A stretch of 64,000 nucleotides of DNA from Agrostemma githago (lineage: Eukaryota > Streptophyta > Magnoliopsida > Caryophyllales > Caryophyllaceae): the NCBI GenBank assembly GCA_958450325.1, contig OY288245.1, forward strand, positions 63,165,441-63,229,440, written 5' to 3'. Positions 47,280-58,537 of this stretch are shown piece after piece. Each line of letters begins with the position of its first letter. Positions within the stretch are counted from its first letter, which is position 1. Below the pieces are notes generated by a model. It was not told where the DNA came from, did not search any database, and worked only from the letters and a program-made list of their open reading frames with translations. The position numbers and the translations under genes were made by a program.

Positions 47280-50200
47280 TGTAATCCCCTAGAAATTCTA
47301 ACGCAATACAGTGGCGGAAACACTGTAGATGTGGGATTATAACACACTGTAACTATGTCTTGATTAAATAAAAATGGTAAGTCAATACATAAGCCATTGA
47401 ATAAAATTTGCTAAAATAAAAACAATCTATAAAAAGGGTTTAACAATCCATAGCACACAACTTAGTAATCAGCAAAGCAAGATACATAACTACTCGCTAG
47501 CCCACCCGAAGGGAAACACATATACATGTCATGTTATAAACATAACAGCCACAATCAGTGAGGAGCAACGTCAACGTTCTCCCAGCCGTATAACATGATT
47601 TTAAAACTGTAATTGCTATTATAGAAAAATAGTAAAAATCGGAAAACAGTAAAACATTATAATGAAAATAAGCTTTCGGTGTAAAACTTCACGTAACGAA
47701 TCAAGAAAAAAGAAAAATAAGTCTTCCGGAGAAAACATAAAACTTTTGCCAACCTGCAACCAAATTATATCGATAATAATAAAATATTCAAAAAGGCGTT
47801 ATGGATAGAATTAGTGTAGAAACTAGACTTTCAATAGGATAATACTGGAAACTAGCTTCGAGAACTGTAGACTTAACTCATAACAGAATCCAGTCTCTAA
47901 CTAGGCAACTCAACTATAACAGGACTGCGTGCAGCGAGGTGCTGGTTTAAGTAGTGCATACCCCTCCTAGACAACAAATATGTCTAGTTCAGCTGACGGC
48001 GACTAACACGATGCGATATCTAGCTTAAGGTCAAAACATACACTCTCCTAGGCGAAACTAGGCCCAGTTCAACGACCAAATGTGCCCCAAATAGACACAC
48101 CGGCTTTATAGTTGATGGCAAAAATGTACATCCCGGACTATATTATTCTAAACCCACACTTGTCCTTATTCCATAACTCCAAAACAAGACATTACCGATA
48201 TTTAATAGAAATATAGTTTCTTTTTCAAAAGAGAAACTTTATAAAAATATAAACTTCTCAAAATAATAACTTTCCGAAAATAGGTACTATTATAAATAGA
48301 AATCGATTTAAAATAGGAATTAAATAAAATAGTTAATATTAGGCCTCGAGACGTGAATATTATATTTACCTTTTAAATATATAATCCATGATTAGAAGTC
48401 AACTAAAGTCAAAATCATAATTGTTTATGAGCAAATTAAAAATTACTCCCTTCAAAGTTGCTCTTATTAAAATTTAATTCTCTTTTAATTTTTTATTATT
48501 ATTTAACAGCCAAAAAGATACAAAAGTTCAAAATTTACTTGCAATTGTAAACTCCGGTAGGACACTCCGGCGAAATTAAATTTTTTACCCCTTTTTTTGC
48601 CTCTTAATACCCAAACTACCCCTCCCCCTTATATGCTAATTGAAATCCCATTAATGTATCCAAAGCCATATAATCTTCAATCTCATCCCACACCAACTAA
48701 AACCGATTCTTCCATACCTCATCCCACATCAACCATATAATCTTCAGTCTTATTAATTCTTCTAAATTAAGCTTGTTTCACAAATTTGGGTTTGGAAATG
48801 GGAATGAAGAGAGTGAAGGAGGAAAGATGTTCAGCGAGGTGGTGGTAGGTTGAAGGGCAGTTCGGTCAAGTTATTAATGAATTGGTCGGATTTTACCAAT
48901 GCAAGCAAATTTTGAACTTTTGTATCTTTTGGGCTGTTAAATAATAAAAAAAAATTATAAGGGAGTAAATTTTAAAAACCGCAACTTTGAAGGGAGTAAT
49001 TTTTAATTTGCTCATTGTTTATCAAAAGATTGAAGTTTAAGTAATGAAATGCTCTTAAATACTCGTAACAAATTGACAGATTTTCCAGAATTGCACTGTC
49101 TTATTATAAAATTCGTAATTAAATCATTAAAAATCAAAACAACGTAAGATTAGTGGGGTTCAAAACTTTAGAAATTTAGTTACAACTTTTATTTCTGGAG
49201 AAAATCCAACCTCTAAATAAAATATTGGTTTTTATTCGTATGTTTAGAAACTTACAGAATTAGACACACGATTGTATTTCTTTAATAAAATGCGTTTGAA
49301 AATTGATTTTAAAGCAATTCCAGTTGGAAAAATTAACTAGACACTTTAAAGTTTGTGTAAGTAAATTATCCAGGTTAAATATAAAGTTTATCATAGGTTT
49401 CAATTTAGATCTTAACAGAACTGACAGATTCGCGGATTAATTTGACACCTGTTCATAAACAATTTATTGTGACGAAAATACATGGAAATATTTTACGAAA
49501 TTTAACAGATATAAATTAGATTTAAAATAAATAGTAGTCTCTTTTCAGAGTTTTCGGAAATAAAGTTTTTAAAATAAAGGTTTGGTTAACACAAAAACAC
49601 TATCGGTTTTGAAACATGCTGTAATTTTGTTAAAAATAATAAAAACTTTCAATTTGACACTTCATATAAAAAAACACGAAAATTATTAAATAAATTATTA
49701 TGTGTGTGTTTTTGTCTCGGCCTTATAATATATTTTTAATATTTAAAAAAATTATTTATTTGTAAATCTCGTAAAAACGATTTCAAATAACGAAACATGT
49801 GAAAATTAACGATTTTAAAGTTTATGTTATTAAAACAAGACATACATATATTGTCTAACAAAATCTAATTTTTATACATGCAACTACACAATTAAAATCA
49901 CGCAATACCGAGTAACATTGACGTTACCTCTAATCCAAATCCGAGTCGATTATAAATTCGTCGGCTTCAGGATCGTCCACAAATCCTTAATACACGACAT
50001 GCATGGTAGAAAGATACCATGAGAAAACTAAGAAAGTCAAGATAAGTAACAATCTAAAACAACATCGATTATTACCTTAACGAAAGGATCAGAAAGAGAA
50101 TCGATAAGAGAGAAAAATAAGAGTCGGAAAGAGATGTATGGACTCGGTTATAGGGCTGAAAATGTCGTTGTCTTCCCTTCAGTTTCACGTGAATAATGGG

Positions 50201-51221
50201 GTAGAAAGGAGATGATTTTGGCTTGATTAAGTTGGGAGAAATGAATGAATGAAAGATTGAAGGGTTTCTAGCATAAAGGGTCTTCTAAATATTGATGAAA
50301 ACCATGCAACCAAGGCTTGCATTTCGGCCAAGTGTATGAACAAGGGTGAAAGTCGATGCATGTTAATGCATATCTTTGCATGTCCATGCATGCCTATGCA
50401 TGTATCATTAAATGGAGGAGGAGAAAATATCTTAATCCTCTTTGTTATTATCAAGGAGGACGGTTGAACTATAGAACCGTCATTGTTGTTAAACTGCCAG
50501 AGCACGCTTTATTTCTGAAACTGTCATCTTTGTTATTCCTATGAAAGAGGACAATTCCTTGTCAAAACCATGATTTCGAAAAGCCATTAAATTAACCTGT
50601 TTCTTGAAAACACCGGATGCAAAATAAAGCTTCTAACAGGTTAATGGGTTCAAAAATCTCATCTTCTTTCCCCAATTTCAGCAACGTTCCCACGCCTTGT
50701 CGTTTGATTTGGTTGTTGTGGTGGATCAGTTTTCGTAGAGATGAAATTAAGGTAAGAGGGAGGGAATGCCAAATCTAGGGGAAATAGGAATATAACTTTA
50801 CTTATTTAGGAGAAGTTAGAAGTACGTTGGAATAAAATATTATTATTAACATTCATGTCGCTTTAAGGAATAAAACGACTTCTTTGTCTATCATAGAGGT
50901 CGGTTTTTCTTCCCACCCGGTTTCTTACATAAAAGAGTACGGTTATTTTGACCAACCGACCTCTTTGTTATACATAAGATCTCACTTTTCTAAACCAACC
51001 GTCCTAATTGTTAATTTTTTATCTAGAGCACGGTTCCGTGTGTGACCGTGCTCTAATAACCGTTATGGTAGGCTAGAATTGTTGTAGTGTGTGACAAGGG
51101 TCACGGTCCAATTGAGTGTAAAAGATTCCAAAAATAATTGTAGGTTGGTAAAGGAAAAATCGTAAAATCGTTAAAGATATTTCAAAGGTCGAAATGTGCT
51201 AGGAAACTAGCGGGTGTTACA
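47280..51221 (-). repeat. Solo LTR B (3,942 bp), inverted copy of solo LTR A, with a nested MITE
   Basis: On the minus strand it starts TGTAACACCC at 51221 and ends GGGGATTACA at 47280. Blocks match 27027-30578 in inverted order, such as 'atcatgttatacggctggg' and the 'cgttgacgttgctcc' segment. The flanks are CAAGA (47275-47279) and CAAGC (51222-51226), a duplication with one mismatch. It contains a 585-bp MITE at 48429-49013. Without it the length is ~3.35 kb. RY-like ATGCAT repeats occur at 50355-50405. Confidence 0.85.
48429..49013. mobile_element. Mutator-type MITE (585 bp) in solo LTR B
   Basis: The ends are inverted copies for ~120 bp: GAGCAAATTAAAAATTACTC at 48429 and its complement ending at 49013. 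The 9-bp duplication ATTGTTTAT is at 48420-48428 and 49014-49022. It has no transposase. It is absent from solo LTR A, so it arrived after the two copies separated. Confidence 0.9.
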
Positions 51222-52590
51222 CAAGCCATTTTCACTGAAGTGGGTTGGATATTCTTTGATATAAGAGGTACTTAAGACTCTGATTATCTGTTCTTATAAT
51301 AAACTTCTTCTCCATTAAATATTGACTCCACTTTGTTACAGCATGAATTATTGCAAATAATTCTTTCTCATACGTTGACATGACCTGGTGTTTGGGAGCC
51401 AAACCCTTGCGGATAAATACTATAGGGTGATTTTCCTGCATCAAGACCGCTCCTATTCCCTCTCCTGAAGCGTCAGTCTCAATAGTGAAAGTTTTTTAGA
51501 AATCTGGCATGGCTAACACATGGGCTGAAGTCATGGCCTTCTTGAGATTTTCAAAGGCTTCCTGTGAGATTTTATTTTAGTGGAACCCCTGCTTCTTTAC
51601 AAGTTAAAGGTTTACTTATGAGGCTGTATCCCTTGATGAACCTCCTATAATAGCCCATTCGCCCCCAAAAAACCCTTTAGTTGTTTCACGGTCTTGGGAG
51701 TGGCCAATCTACCACAACAGCAATTTTTGCAGGATCTGTTAACACCCCGTCTCGGGATATTATATGCCCTAAGTACTCCACATGTGTAGCCCTAAAATAA
51801 CACTTACTAGCCTTGGCATACAAGGTATTCTCCTCCATCAGTTGATCTACTGACTGTAGGTTCTTTAAGTGTGTAGACCAATATGAACTATAGATCAGAA
51901 TATTGTCAAAAAAATACCAAAACAAGTTTCCTTAAATAAGGTTGGAAGACCTTGTTCGTGAGTCTTTGAAAGGTTGAAGGAACATTGGTCAAGCCAAAGG
52001 ACATGACTAAATATTCATAGTGCTCACTGTTGGTTCGAAATGTTGTTTTGTGGACATCTTCAGGGGCCATCCTTATTTGGTGAAAGCATGATCTTAGATC
52101 TATCTTTGAGTGCATGATCCATGTAACCCATCAAATAGCTCCTCAATTAAGAAGATTGGAAATTTATCCTTACTTGTTTGTTTGTTGAGAGCCCAATAAT
52201 CCACACACATCCTCCAATTACCATCTTTTTTCTTCACCAAAACTACAGGGGATGCATAAGGGCTGGTGCTCTCCTTAATTAACAACTACATTCTCCATTA
52301 AATATTTAGTTAGAGATTCAATGATGTCTTTTAGAACCATGGGAAACCTATAGGGTCTTATATTTATAGGTTCCGAGCATGCCCTTTAAGATGATCTTAT
52401 GGTCATGTCCCTCCCTCCTTGGGAGTAAGCCCTTAGGTTCCTCAAAAACCTTCGAGTATTGTTGAATCACAACCTGTATTTCTTTTCTTTCTTCCTTCTT
52501 CTGTGTTAGCTGTATAGCAAAAAATAGTGCAGTAGGTTCCACCAGTTGAATGACGTCTAGCTGACCTTCATTCTCTATATCCTTCCCCAT
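51222..52590 (-). pseudogene. Chromovirus reverse transcriptase and RNase H (fragmented)
   Basis: Minus-strand pieces in shifting frames: KGLLPRREGHDHKIIL (~52400), [77 protein letters not shown], and the RNase H blocks VMSTYEKELFAIIHAVTKW and FIIRTDNQSLKYLL. The YxDD box reads [12 protein letters not shown], which lacks the double Asp. It is interrupted at 51221 by solo LTR B and resumes at 47279 (LLGYDYEVVFKIGKENIVAY). Confidence 0.88.
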
Positions 52591-52599
52591 TTGTTTTTA

Positions 52600-52990
52600 C
52601 AACTTCAGGTTAGTTGATTGAGCTCCCTTAAGGATGTTGTTTCTACCTTCAAAACCGAACTACATCGTGAGGTTTTTGAAAACCCAAGTCATGCGCCCAA
52701 GGGTTTCTAACCACTGGATACCCAAGATTGCATCACATCTGTCTAGAGAGATCACAAAGAAGTCTGCTTCAAACTCTGTGTTTCTAATCCTCCATTTGAG
52801 ACCATGAATGGCATGACAACACATTAACTTCCCATCACTGGCCCCGAGATATTAAAACTTGGTATGGGCTCCATTTTTAGACCCAATCTTCTAGCCACTC
52901 CAGCATCTAAGAAGTTACGAGAACTTCATGTATCCACCAAAAGGCCAGGCTTAATGTTTTCTTTCCTACTTGGCCCGGAATCCTCATTAT
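52600..52990 (-). pseudogene. Chromovirus protease fragment
   Basis: The minus strand gives a degenerate retropepsin: LVDT (then a stop) followed by SRNFLDAGVARRLGLKMEPI, then DGKLMCCHAIHGLKWRI, LDRCDAILGIQWLETLGRM and TWVFKNLTM. The order matches Tekay-type protease. It ends near 53,000, where plus-strand Athila sequence begins. Confidence 0.72.
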
Positions 52991-53162
52991 TTGATATTGG
53001 GACTTCCTGTCGGTGGGCTTGAATGAAGATTCTAGTGCAAAATGAGGAGGAGAATGTCATAGTGGGAACTACGACTCCAAGTGATGATCAAGTTCCACCA
53101 CCACCCACTACTTCCGTCTTACTCCGGCTAGCCCAACCATTCAAGTACCATTCCTGGATCGT

Positions 53163-53762
53163 TTGAAAAACCGAAAGGTTATGATCCAATTTGGCAAGTT
53201 CAGGGAGGTTGTTAAGAATTTGCAAGTCACGGTCCCTTTTACCGAGCTCATCATGCAAGTCCCATCATATACAAAATTAATGAATGACATTTTGACCCGA
53301 AAGCGAAGCATTGGTGAGGTAGAAACCGTCGGTCTTATTGCAGAGTCTAGTGCCTTTCTACAAAATAAAGCTCCAACCAAGGTCAAGGACCCCGGTAGTT
53401 TCTCCATTCCTTGCACTATAGGTACCTTATCGATTGATAAAGCTTTATGTGATTTAGGTGCTAGTGTAAGTGTAATGTCTTATTCTATTTGTGAAAAGCT
53501 TAATATGGATCATCTCAAGTCTACTACTGTCACTTTGGAGATGGCGAACCGTTACATAAAACGCCCTTTGGGAGTTTTAGAGGACGTGCTCGTTAGAGTT
53601 AGGAAGTTTTTTAATCCCGGTTTATTTTATTGTCCTTGACATGACTGAGGACACCCAGATTCCTATAATCTTGGGGAGGCCATTTTTGCACACTATCAGC
53701 ACGGTGATTGATGTTAAGAGCGGTAAATTAACATTGGAAGTAGGTGGAGACACAATTATTTC
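53163..53762 (+). pseudogene. Athila gag C-terminus and protease
   Basis: Blocks VMIQFGKFREVVKNLQVTVP, MNDILTRKRS and the Athila protease motif LCDLGASVSVMSYSICEKL are in one frame to 53639. A frameshift near 53625 leads into LDMTEDTQIPIILGRPFLHT and KSGKLTLEVGG. The catalytic Asp of DLGAS is present. Confidence 0.85.
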
Positions 53763-53789
53763 TGCTTAGATAGTACACTTAAGAACCCC

Positions 53790-54117
53790 ATGATGCAAAA
53801 CTCGTGTTGCATGATTGATGTAATTGATGTTTTGGTTGATGATTCTATGGAGGCATCCCTGATACGAGATCCCTTAGAGGCTGTAATCTGTTTAGAAGCA
53901 TGTGAAGGTGATGATTCTATAGATTCGGCAGTTGTTGATGCTTTGGAAGAAGCTATAGATGGAAGATTACTCACTGAGGAGCAAAGTGTCGATATAACTA
54001 ACATTGTGGACACTTCATATGCCGTAGACATAGCCATCCCGGAGCATAAGCCTCTTCCTTCTCACTTGAAGTATGTCTTTTTGGATGACACCGAGAGATA
54101 CCCCGTTAATGTAAGTG
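53790..54117 (+). pseudogene. Athila pro-RT linker
   Basis: An acidic segment ending HKPLPSHLKYVFLDDTERYP, the block that precedes RT in Athila. The sequence then jumps to mid-RT, so ~0.5 kb of RT is deleted at ~54118. Confidence 0.7.
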
Positions 54118-55370
54118 CTGATACACCCCGCTGACGAAGAGAAGACCGCGTTCACTTGTCCCTACGACACTTTCGCATATCGCAAGATGCCATTCAGATT
54201 ATGTAACGCACCCGCCACATTTCAAAGATGCATGATGAGCATTTTTTCTGATTACATCGAGTCCATCATGGAATTTTTATGGACGAGTTTAGTGTCTATG
54301 GTATGAGCTTCGCGGCTTATTTGGCTAATTTAGATACCATCTTAAATCGATGTGTGGATGTCAGCTTGATTTTAAATTGGGAAAAATGCTATTTTATGGC
54401 TAGTGAAGGTGTTGTGCTAGGACATGTTGCTTCTGAAAAGGGTATCCAAATGGACAAAACAAAAGGGCAAGTGATTGAGCAAGTACCTCAACCCGTTAAC
54501 ATGAAGGGGGTGAGAAGTTTTCTTGGTCATCCGGGATTTTATCGCCGCTTTATCAAGGACTTTTATAAAATTGTTAAGCCACTCACACAATTGCTCCTCA
54601 AGGATACCCCTTTCGATTTTACTAATGAGTGTGTTGAAGCTTTCAATAGGATTAGACAGGCCCTTATTTCGGCTCCAATCATTCAGTCATCGGATTTGAA
54701 TTTACCAGTTGAGATTATGTGTGACGCGAGTGATTATGTTTTTGGAGCGGTTTTGGGTCAAAGGAAAGACAAGGTCTTGCATGCCATATATTATGCTAGC
54801 AAAACACTTGATGATGCTCAAGTGAATTATGCAACTACGGAGAAGGAGTTGCTAGCAAAAGTATATGCCTTAGAGAAGTTTAGAACCTATTTGTTTGGCT
54901 CAGAAGTTATTGTGTTCATAGATCACGCGACTCTCAAATACTTCCTTGCTAAAAAAGATGCCAAACCCCGATTGCTAAAGCCTCGATTGCTACGGTGGAT
55001 CCTCCTCTTACAAGAGTTTGATTTATCGATCCGGGATAAGAAGGGAGCGGTAAATGTTGTTGATGATCACCTTTCGAGAATAAGAGTTGAGGAGAATGGA
55101 GTTGTCATTCCTATCAATGACTCTTTCCCCGATGATTCCCTTATGGCTTTGACCACTTTCGATACCGAAAGTCCTTGGTTTGCGGATTATGCCAACTATT
55201 TGGTTGGTAAGGTATTTCCCCTCAGATCAATAGAAGAAAAAAATTTCTACATGATGTTCGACAATTCTTTTGGGATGATCCTTATTTGTTTAAGGAATGT
55301 GCCGATGGTCTATTCCGACGATGTGTCCCTCAATGGGAAGTCCACGAATTTTAGAATTTTGTCATTCATC
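54118..55370 (+). pseudogene. Athila RT (partial) and RNase H
   Basis: Starts inside RT with EEKTAFTCPYDTFAYRKMPF and [21 protein letters not shown] 1-bp shift at the T run near 54278 falls in the active site, which then reads FMDEFSVYG, with Glu in place of the second Asp. RNase H follows ([51 protein letters not shown]), then the connection region. Confidence 0.88.
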
Positions 55371-55473
55371 ACCCTATGACGGTCATCATGGACCTAGCCG
55401 AACCATGGCCAAGGTTCTCCAATCTGGTTTTTATTTGCCTACCATGTTCTGGGATGCCCAAACTTTTATTATA

Positions 55474-56514
55474 GGGTTATTTAACAACAATAATAGTAAC
55501 TATAGGGCGTCTTCCCAAAATAATATCAATTTTAATAAATCTGAGAATAATACGTATTATTGGAGTAGTTAAACAAGAGTAGTATAGGTGACCGGTTACC
55601 TGTAGAACCCTTCCACCTTTCCTTTTCACCTTTAATTTTATTTAACGGTAATAATACCAACTATAGAACGTCTTCCGAAAATAATTCCAGTTTTAATAAA
55701 TCAGAGAATAATACGTATTTTTGGAGTAGTTAAACCAGAATATATAGTATAGATTATCAGTTAGCGGTAGAACCCGTTCACCTTTCTTTTCGCCTTTAAT
55801 TTATTTTATATTACTTCACTCCTTTTCACTTACTCAGTGTATGAGGCATTAAATGTCATTCATGTCCTCGGTCTTTCTCTTTCTTCAAGTCTTCAACCTC
55901 ACCAAATCTAGCTAACAACCCAATCCTACACCAAAATCAACATGTTAATCTAAACGAAACATATAGAAAAAAAAAATACTAAAGAAGGATGAAGGATAAT
56001 GAAGAGAGAATGAAGGAGAGAACTAAGGAGGAGTAGACCTGACAAAACTGACCCGACTCAAATAAGACAAACTGAATCGGACACGACACCCGAATTGAAG
56101 ATTTAATTTTGACTCGTAATCCGAATTAACCCGAGCTAACTTGAAACTGACCCGACTATTATTATAGAAAACTATTCGATATCCCTAAAAAAGTTGAAAA
56201 CAATAAACCGGAGAATGACTCGAACCCGAAATTATCCGACCCGGCCCGAAGTCAACCCGATTATTATAACACGAAAGTGGCCCGACCCGAAACTGACCCC
56301 ACACGGTTCACTCATTATCCAGGTCTAAGTAGGAGGATGGAGGATAAGTAGCAGGTTAAATATTATTTAGGTGACCTGATGTAGCAGGTTATAAAGTCAC
56401 TTATACTACTCTTGTTTAACTACTCCAATAATACGTATTATTCTCAGATTTATTGAAATTGGTATTATTTTGGGAGGACGCCCTATAGTTGATATTATTG
56501 TCTTTAAATAACCC
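55474..56514. mobile_element. Mutator-type MITE (1,041 bp) with ~115-bp TIRs
   Basis: GGGTTATTTAACAACAATAA at 55474 is matched by a close inverted copy ending at 56514. TIR similarity covers ~115 bp, including 'aatacgtattattggagtag'. The 9-bp duplication TTTATTATA is at 55465-55473 and 56515-56523. A second, direct copy of the terminal unit lies at about 55636-55800. The interior has the GACCC-rich repeat (56035-56320). No transposase. Confidence 0.9.
56035..56320. repeat. Dispersed GACCC-rich repeat (copy 2)
   Basis: Same block order as 2928-3130, including 'agacctgacaaa', 'ccgactattattat', 'gatatccctaaaa' and 'agttgaaaa'. It lies within the MITE. Its type is unknown. Confidence 0.5.
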
Positions 56515-57071
56515 TTTATTATATCCTGTGATGATTATCAAAGGACCGGAAATATTTCTCGAAGGCATGAGATGCCTCAAAATGGGATCCCAGAAGTAGA
56601 AATTTTTTATGTGTGGGGTATTGATAACCAAGGTATGTTTCCACCATCCAAAGGCAATAGATATATTTTGGTTGTGGTGGACTATGTCTCCCAGAGGGTG
56701 GAGGTCATATCATCTCCTGCTAATGATGCTGATAAGTGTCATTTGTAGTGCCTATTTTGTAGTGTTTTAGTCCCGTTTTCCTTGTTGAATCGCTCCTTGG
56801 GAGCGGTTTAGGGGCTTCTTATGCTTCCTTTAGTTCGTTTCAGGTTCCCGAGACCGAATTGGAAGAGTTGGAGCGATTCCGAATCTATACATACGCATTT
56901 TGGAGCCAACGAAACTAAGGAACGATGACTCGATGCCTTGGAGTCGACCCCGAGACCTTGGGACCTAATCCCGAGCCTCCGAGACCCGATCCCGAGTCCC
57001 GAGAATTGGTGAGAAGCCCATGAGAAGCAAGGAGGGACCAAAAAGATCATAATGGAGGCCTACAAGGCTCA

Positions 57072-57213
57072 TCCCGTTCGGGATAAGCTCATCCCGTTCG
57101 GGATGAGGGAGCAAAAAGAGGAGCTGCTGACCTGGGCCCATCCTGATCGGGATGGAGGCGTCCCGACCGGGACCGACCTCGTCCCGACCGGGACCACCCC
57201 GTCTCGGCCGGGA
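57072..57213. promoter_or_regulatory. Palindrome array D: six TCCCGAYCGGGA-type sites upstream of the Athila LTR TATA box
   Basis: Sites: TCCCGTTCGGGA (57072, 57092), TCCTGATCGGGA (57141), TCCCGACCGGGA (57161, 57182) and TCTCGGCCGGGA (57202). The steps are 20, 49, 20, 21 and 20 bp. The array ends 56 bp before TATATATA. It is repeated in the 3' LTR at 63109-63250. Confidence 0.82.
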
Positions 57214-57268
57214 CGGGCCACTGCTACTCCGCTTTGTTTTCTTTTCTTCTCCCTTTCATTTGTAACCC

Positions 57269-57276
57269 TATATATA
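57269..57276 (+). promoter_or_regulatory. TATA box of the Athila-type LTR
   Basis: TATATATA in 'aaccctatatatacttt', right after palindrome array D. The 3' LTR equivalent is at 63306. Confidence 0.65.
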
Positions 57277-58334
57277 CTTTCCCTTGTTATGTTAAGCTTA
57301 TGCCTTTCATTAGAGACTAAACCCTAGATAGATTAGCATAGATTAGTGTAGATTAGTCTTTAGATTATCGTTAATCATAGATTAATACTTGTAATTTGGG
57401 AATTCTTCAAGATCTTCACCAAGCTTGACAAACTTGGATTTTTGTTTTGGGTTCTTCCATTTATGCAAGTTTCTTTCTTCTTTTCATCTTCTAGTTTGGT
57501 ATTATCTCTTTTCCTTTCTCTTGTTCATTGTTTTATTAATCAAGTTTGAATCTTTAGTTCTTGTTAGTGTTTAGTTCTTCATTCTTGATAGTTTCATTAT
57601 GTTAGTTTTGTTGTTTGGTTTGATTCCTCTTGTTAGTGATAGTTTTAGTTTAGATATGTCAGAGTAGTGTTCTTGCTAGGGTTAGTAAGGTGATTAGGGT
57701 GTTAATTGGATGATTAAGGGATTTTTGGAGTTGTTGGTGGAAGATTTGGGTTTCCTCTTGTATGATGCACATCACATGTTTGTTGAATTGCTTGAATGAC
57801 TAAGTATGTACGAATGCTTGTTTTCTTGCCTTTCTTTGTGGGTATTAGTTGTTTGTGGGTTCGGTCCCCTCATTAAGTTGCGAGAGCCAGGTGAGGACGA
57901 CCCCTAGGTCGGTCTAAGTCGCGAGAGCCCGGATTCGACCTAGGCCTATAGTGTGCTAGAACCCCGTTTGTGTTGTGTATCGCCGAGATGGGTTTTAGGT
58001 GGAACCTCTAGGTGAGTCTAAGTTGCGAGAGCCCGGGCATTACCTAGGTTACCCTACTACCTCCTTCACTCTAGTTCTCCCTCGACCATTCCGTTACCCC
58101 TTTGACCCTGACCTAATCCTAGCCCGTTTCCTTTGATTGTAGTCCTAGTTTTAGACCTAGACTAGTCCTAGTCTCCCCCTTAGATTAGCTTGTCTCGAAC
58201 TTAGTCCTAGACCCGAGCATACCTTAGTCCGACCTCCCGTCCCTGTGGATTCGACCCGACTTACCCTAGCTACCCACTAGGTTTGCCGGTTTTGTTTGAC
58301 GGTTGGGATTCATGACAAATCCCACCCATCAAAT

Positions 58335-58352
58335 TGGCGCCGTTGCCGGGGA
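58335..58352 (+). other. Primer binding site, tRNA-Asp type
   Basis: TGGCGCCGTTGCCGGGGA, three bases after the LTR, is the classic Athila primer site (tRNA-Asp). Confidence 0.88.
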
Positions 58353-58537
58353 CGGCGTAGTTTAGACTTTTGTTTGCTTAGTTTTGGACTTTGTTCTTGA
58401 CTTTTGTGTTCTCTTCTCCTTGTGTATCCCCGTTTTTCTTCTTGTGTGTTACTCTCCCTTCCTAGTGCCTCAAAAGCACTAGGATACTAACGTTTGCTCA
58501 AGTGCTTCTAGCTCATCCTAGGTACCAAAGCGACGTT
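58353..58537 (+). other. Leader of the Athila-type element
   Basis: T-rich, with no ATG-initiated frame of note before 58538. Confidence 0.5.

Larger units (their letters stand above)
35250..53010 (-). mobile_element. Decayed minus-strand chromovirus (Ty3/gypsy, Tekay-like), split by nested insertions
   Basis: Pieces in minus-strand order are protease (~52990-52600), RT and RNase H (52590-51222), end of RNase H/connection (47279-47105), then integrase and chromodomain (36907-35530). Reading stays collinear across each insertion: 47105 joins 36907 once the Tat solo LTR and its target duplication are removed. A TATTTATA at ~35313-35320 may mark remains of the 3' LTR. The relic is old, with many stops and shifts. 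Neither LTR could be fully delimited. Confidence 0.8.
53010..56729 (+). mobile_element. Decayed Athila element (Ty3/gypsy), truncated on both sides
   Basis: Plus-strand pieces follow in order: gag end and protease (53030-53760), linker (53790-54110), RT and RNase H (54118-55340), and zinc finger and integrase start (55370-55464, then 56524-56729). The left side meets chromovirus sequence near 53,010. The right side is cut by the insertion at 56730. A MITE splits the integrase at 55474-56514. Frameshifts and a large internal RT deletion make it an old relic. Confidence 0.85.
55371..56729 (+). pseudogene. Athila integrase start, split by a MITE and truncated
   Basis: Before the [24 protein letters not shown] and FYLPTMFWDAQTF. 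After it (from 56524): [37 protein letters not shown] and [17 protein letters not shown]. The zinc finger and the first catalytic Asp (WGID) are visible. The reading ends at 56729 in the LTR of a younger element. Confidence 0.85.
56730..58331 (+). repeat. 5' LTR of the Athila-type element (1,602 bp)
   Basis: Starts TGATAAGTGTCATTTG and ends CACCCATCA. Palindrome array at 57072-57213, TATATATA at 57269. Three copies of 'aagtygcgagagcc' lie at about 57875, 57915 and 58020. The frame 57052-57327 is present in both LTRs, straddles the array and is not a gene. Confidence 0.92.

Noticed and set aside
57052..57327. 91-codon ORF, repeated at 63089-63358
   Set aside because: It lies across the palindrome array and TATA box in both LTRs, upstream of the expected transcript start; open only because the motif lacks stops.
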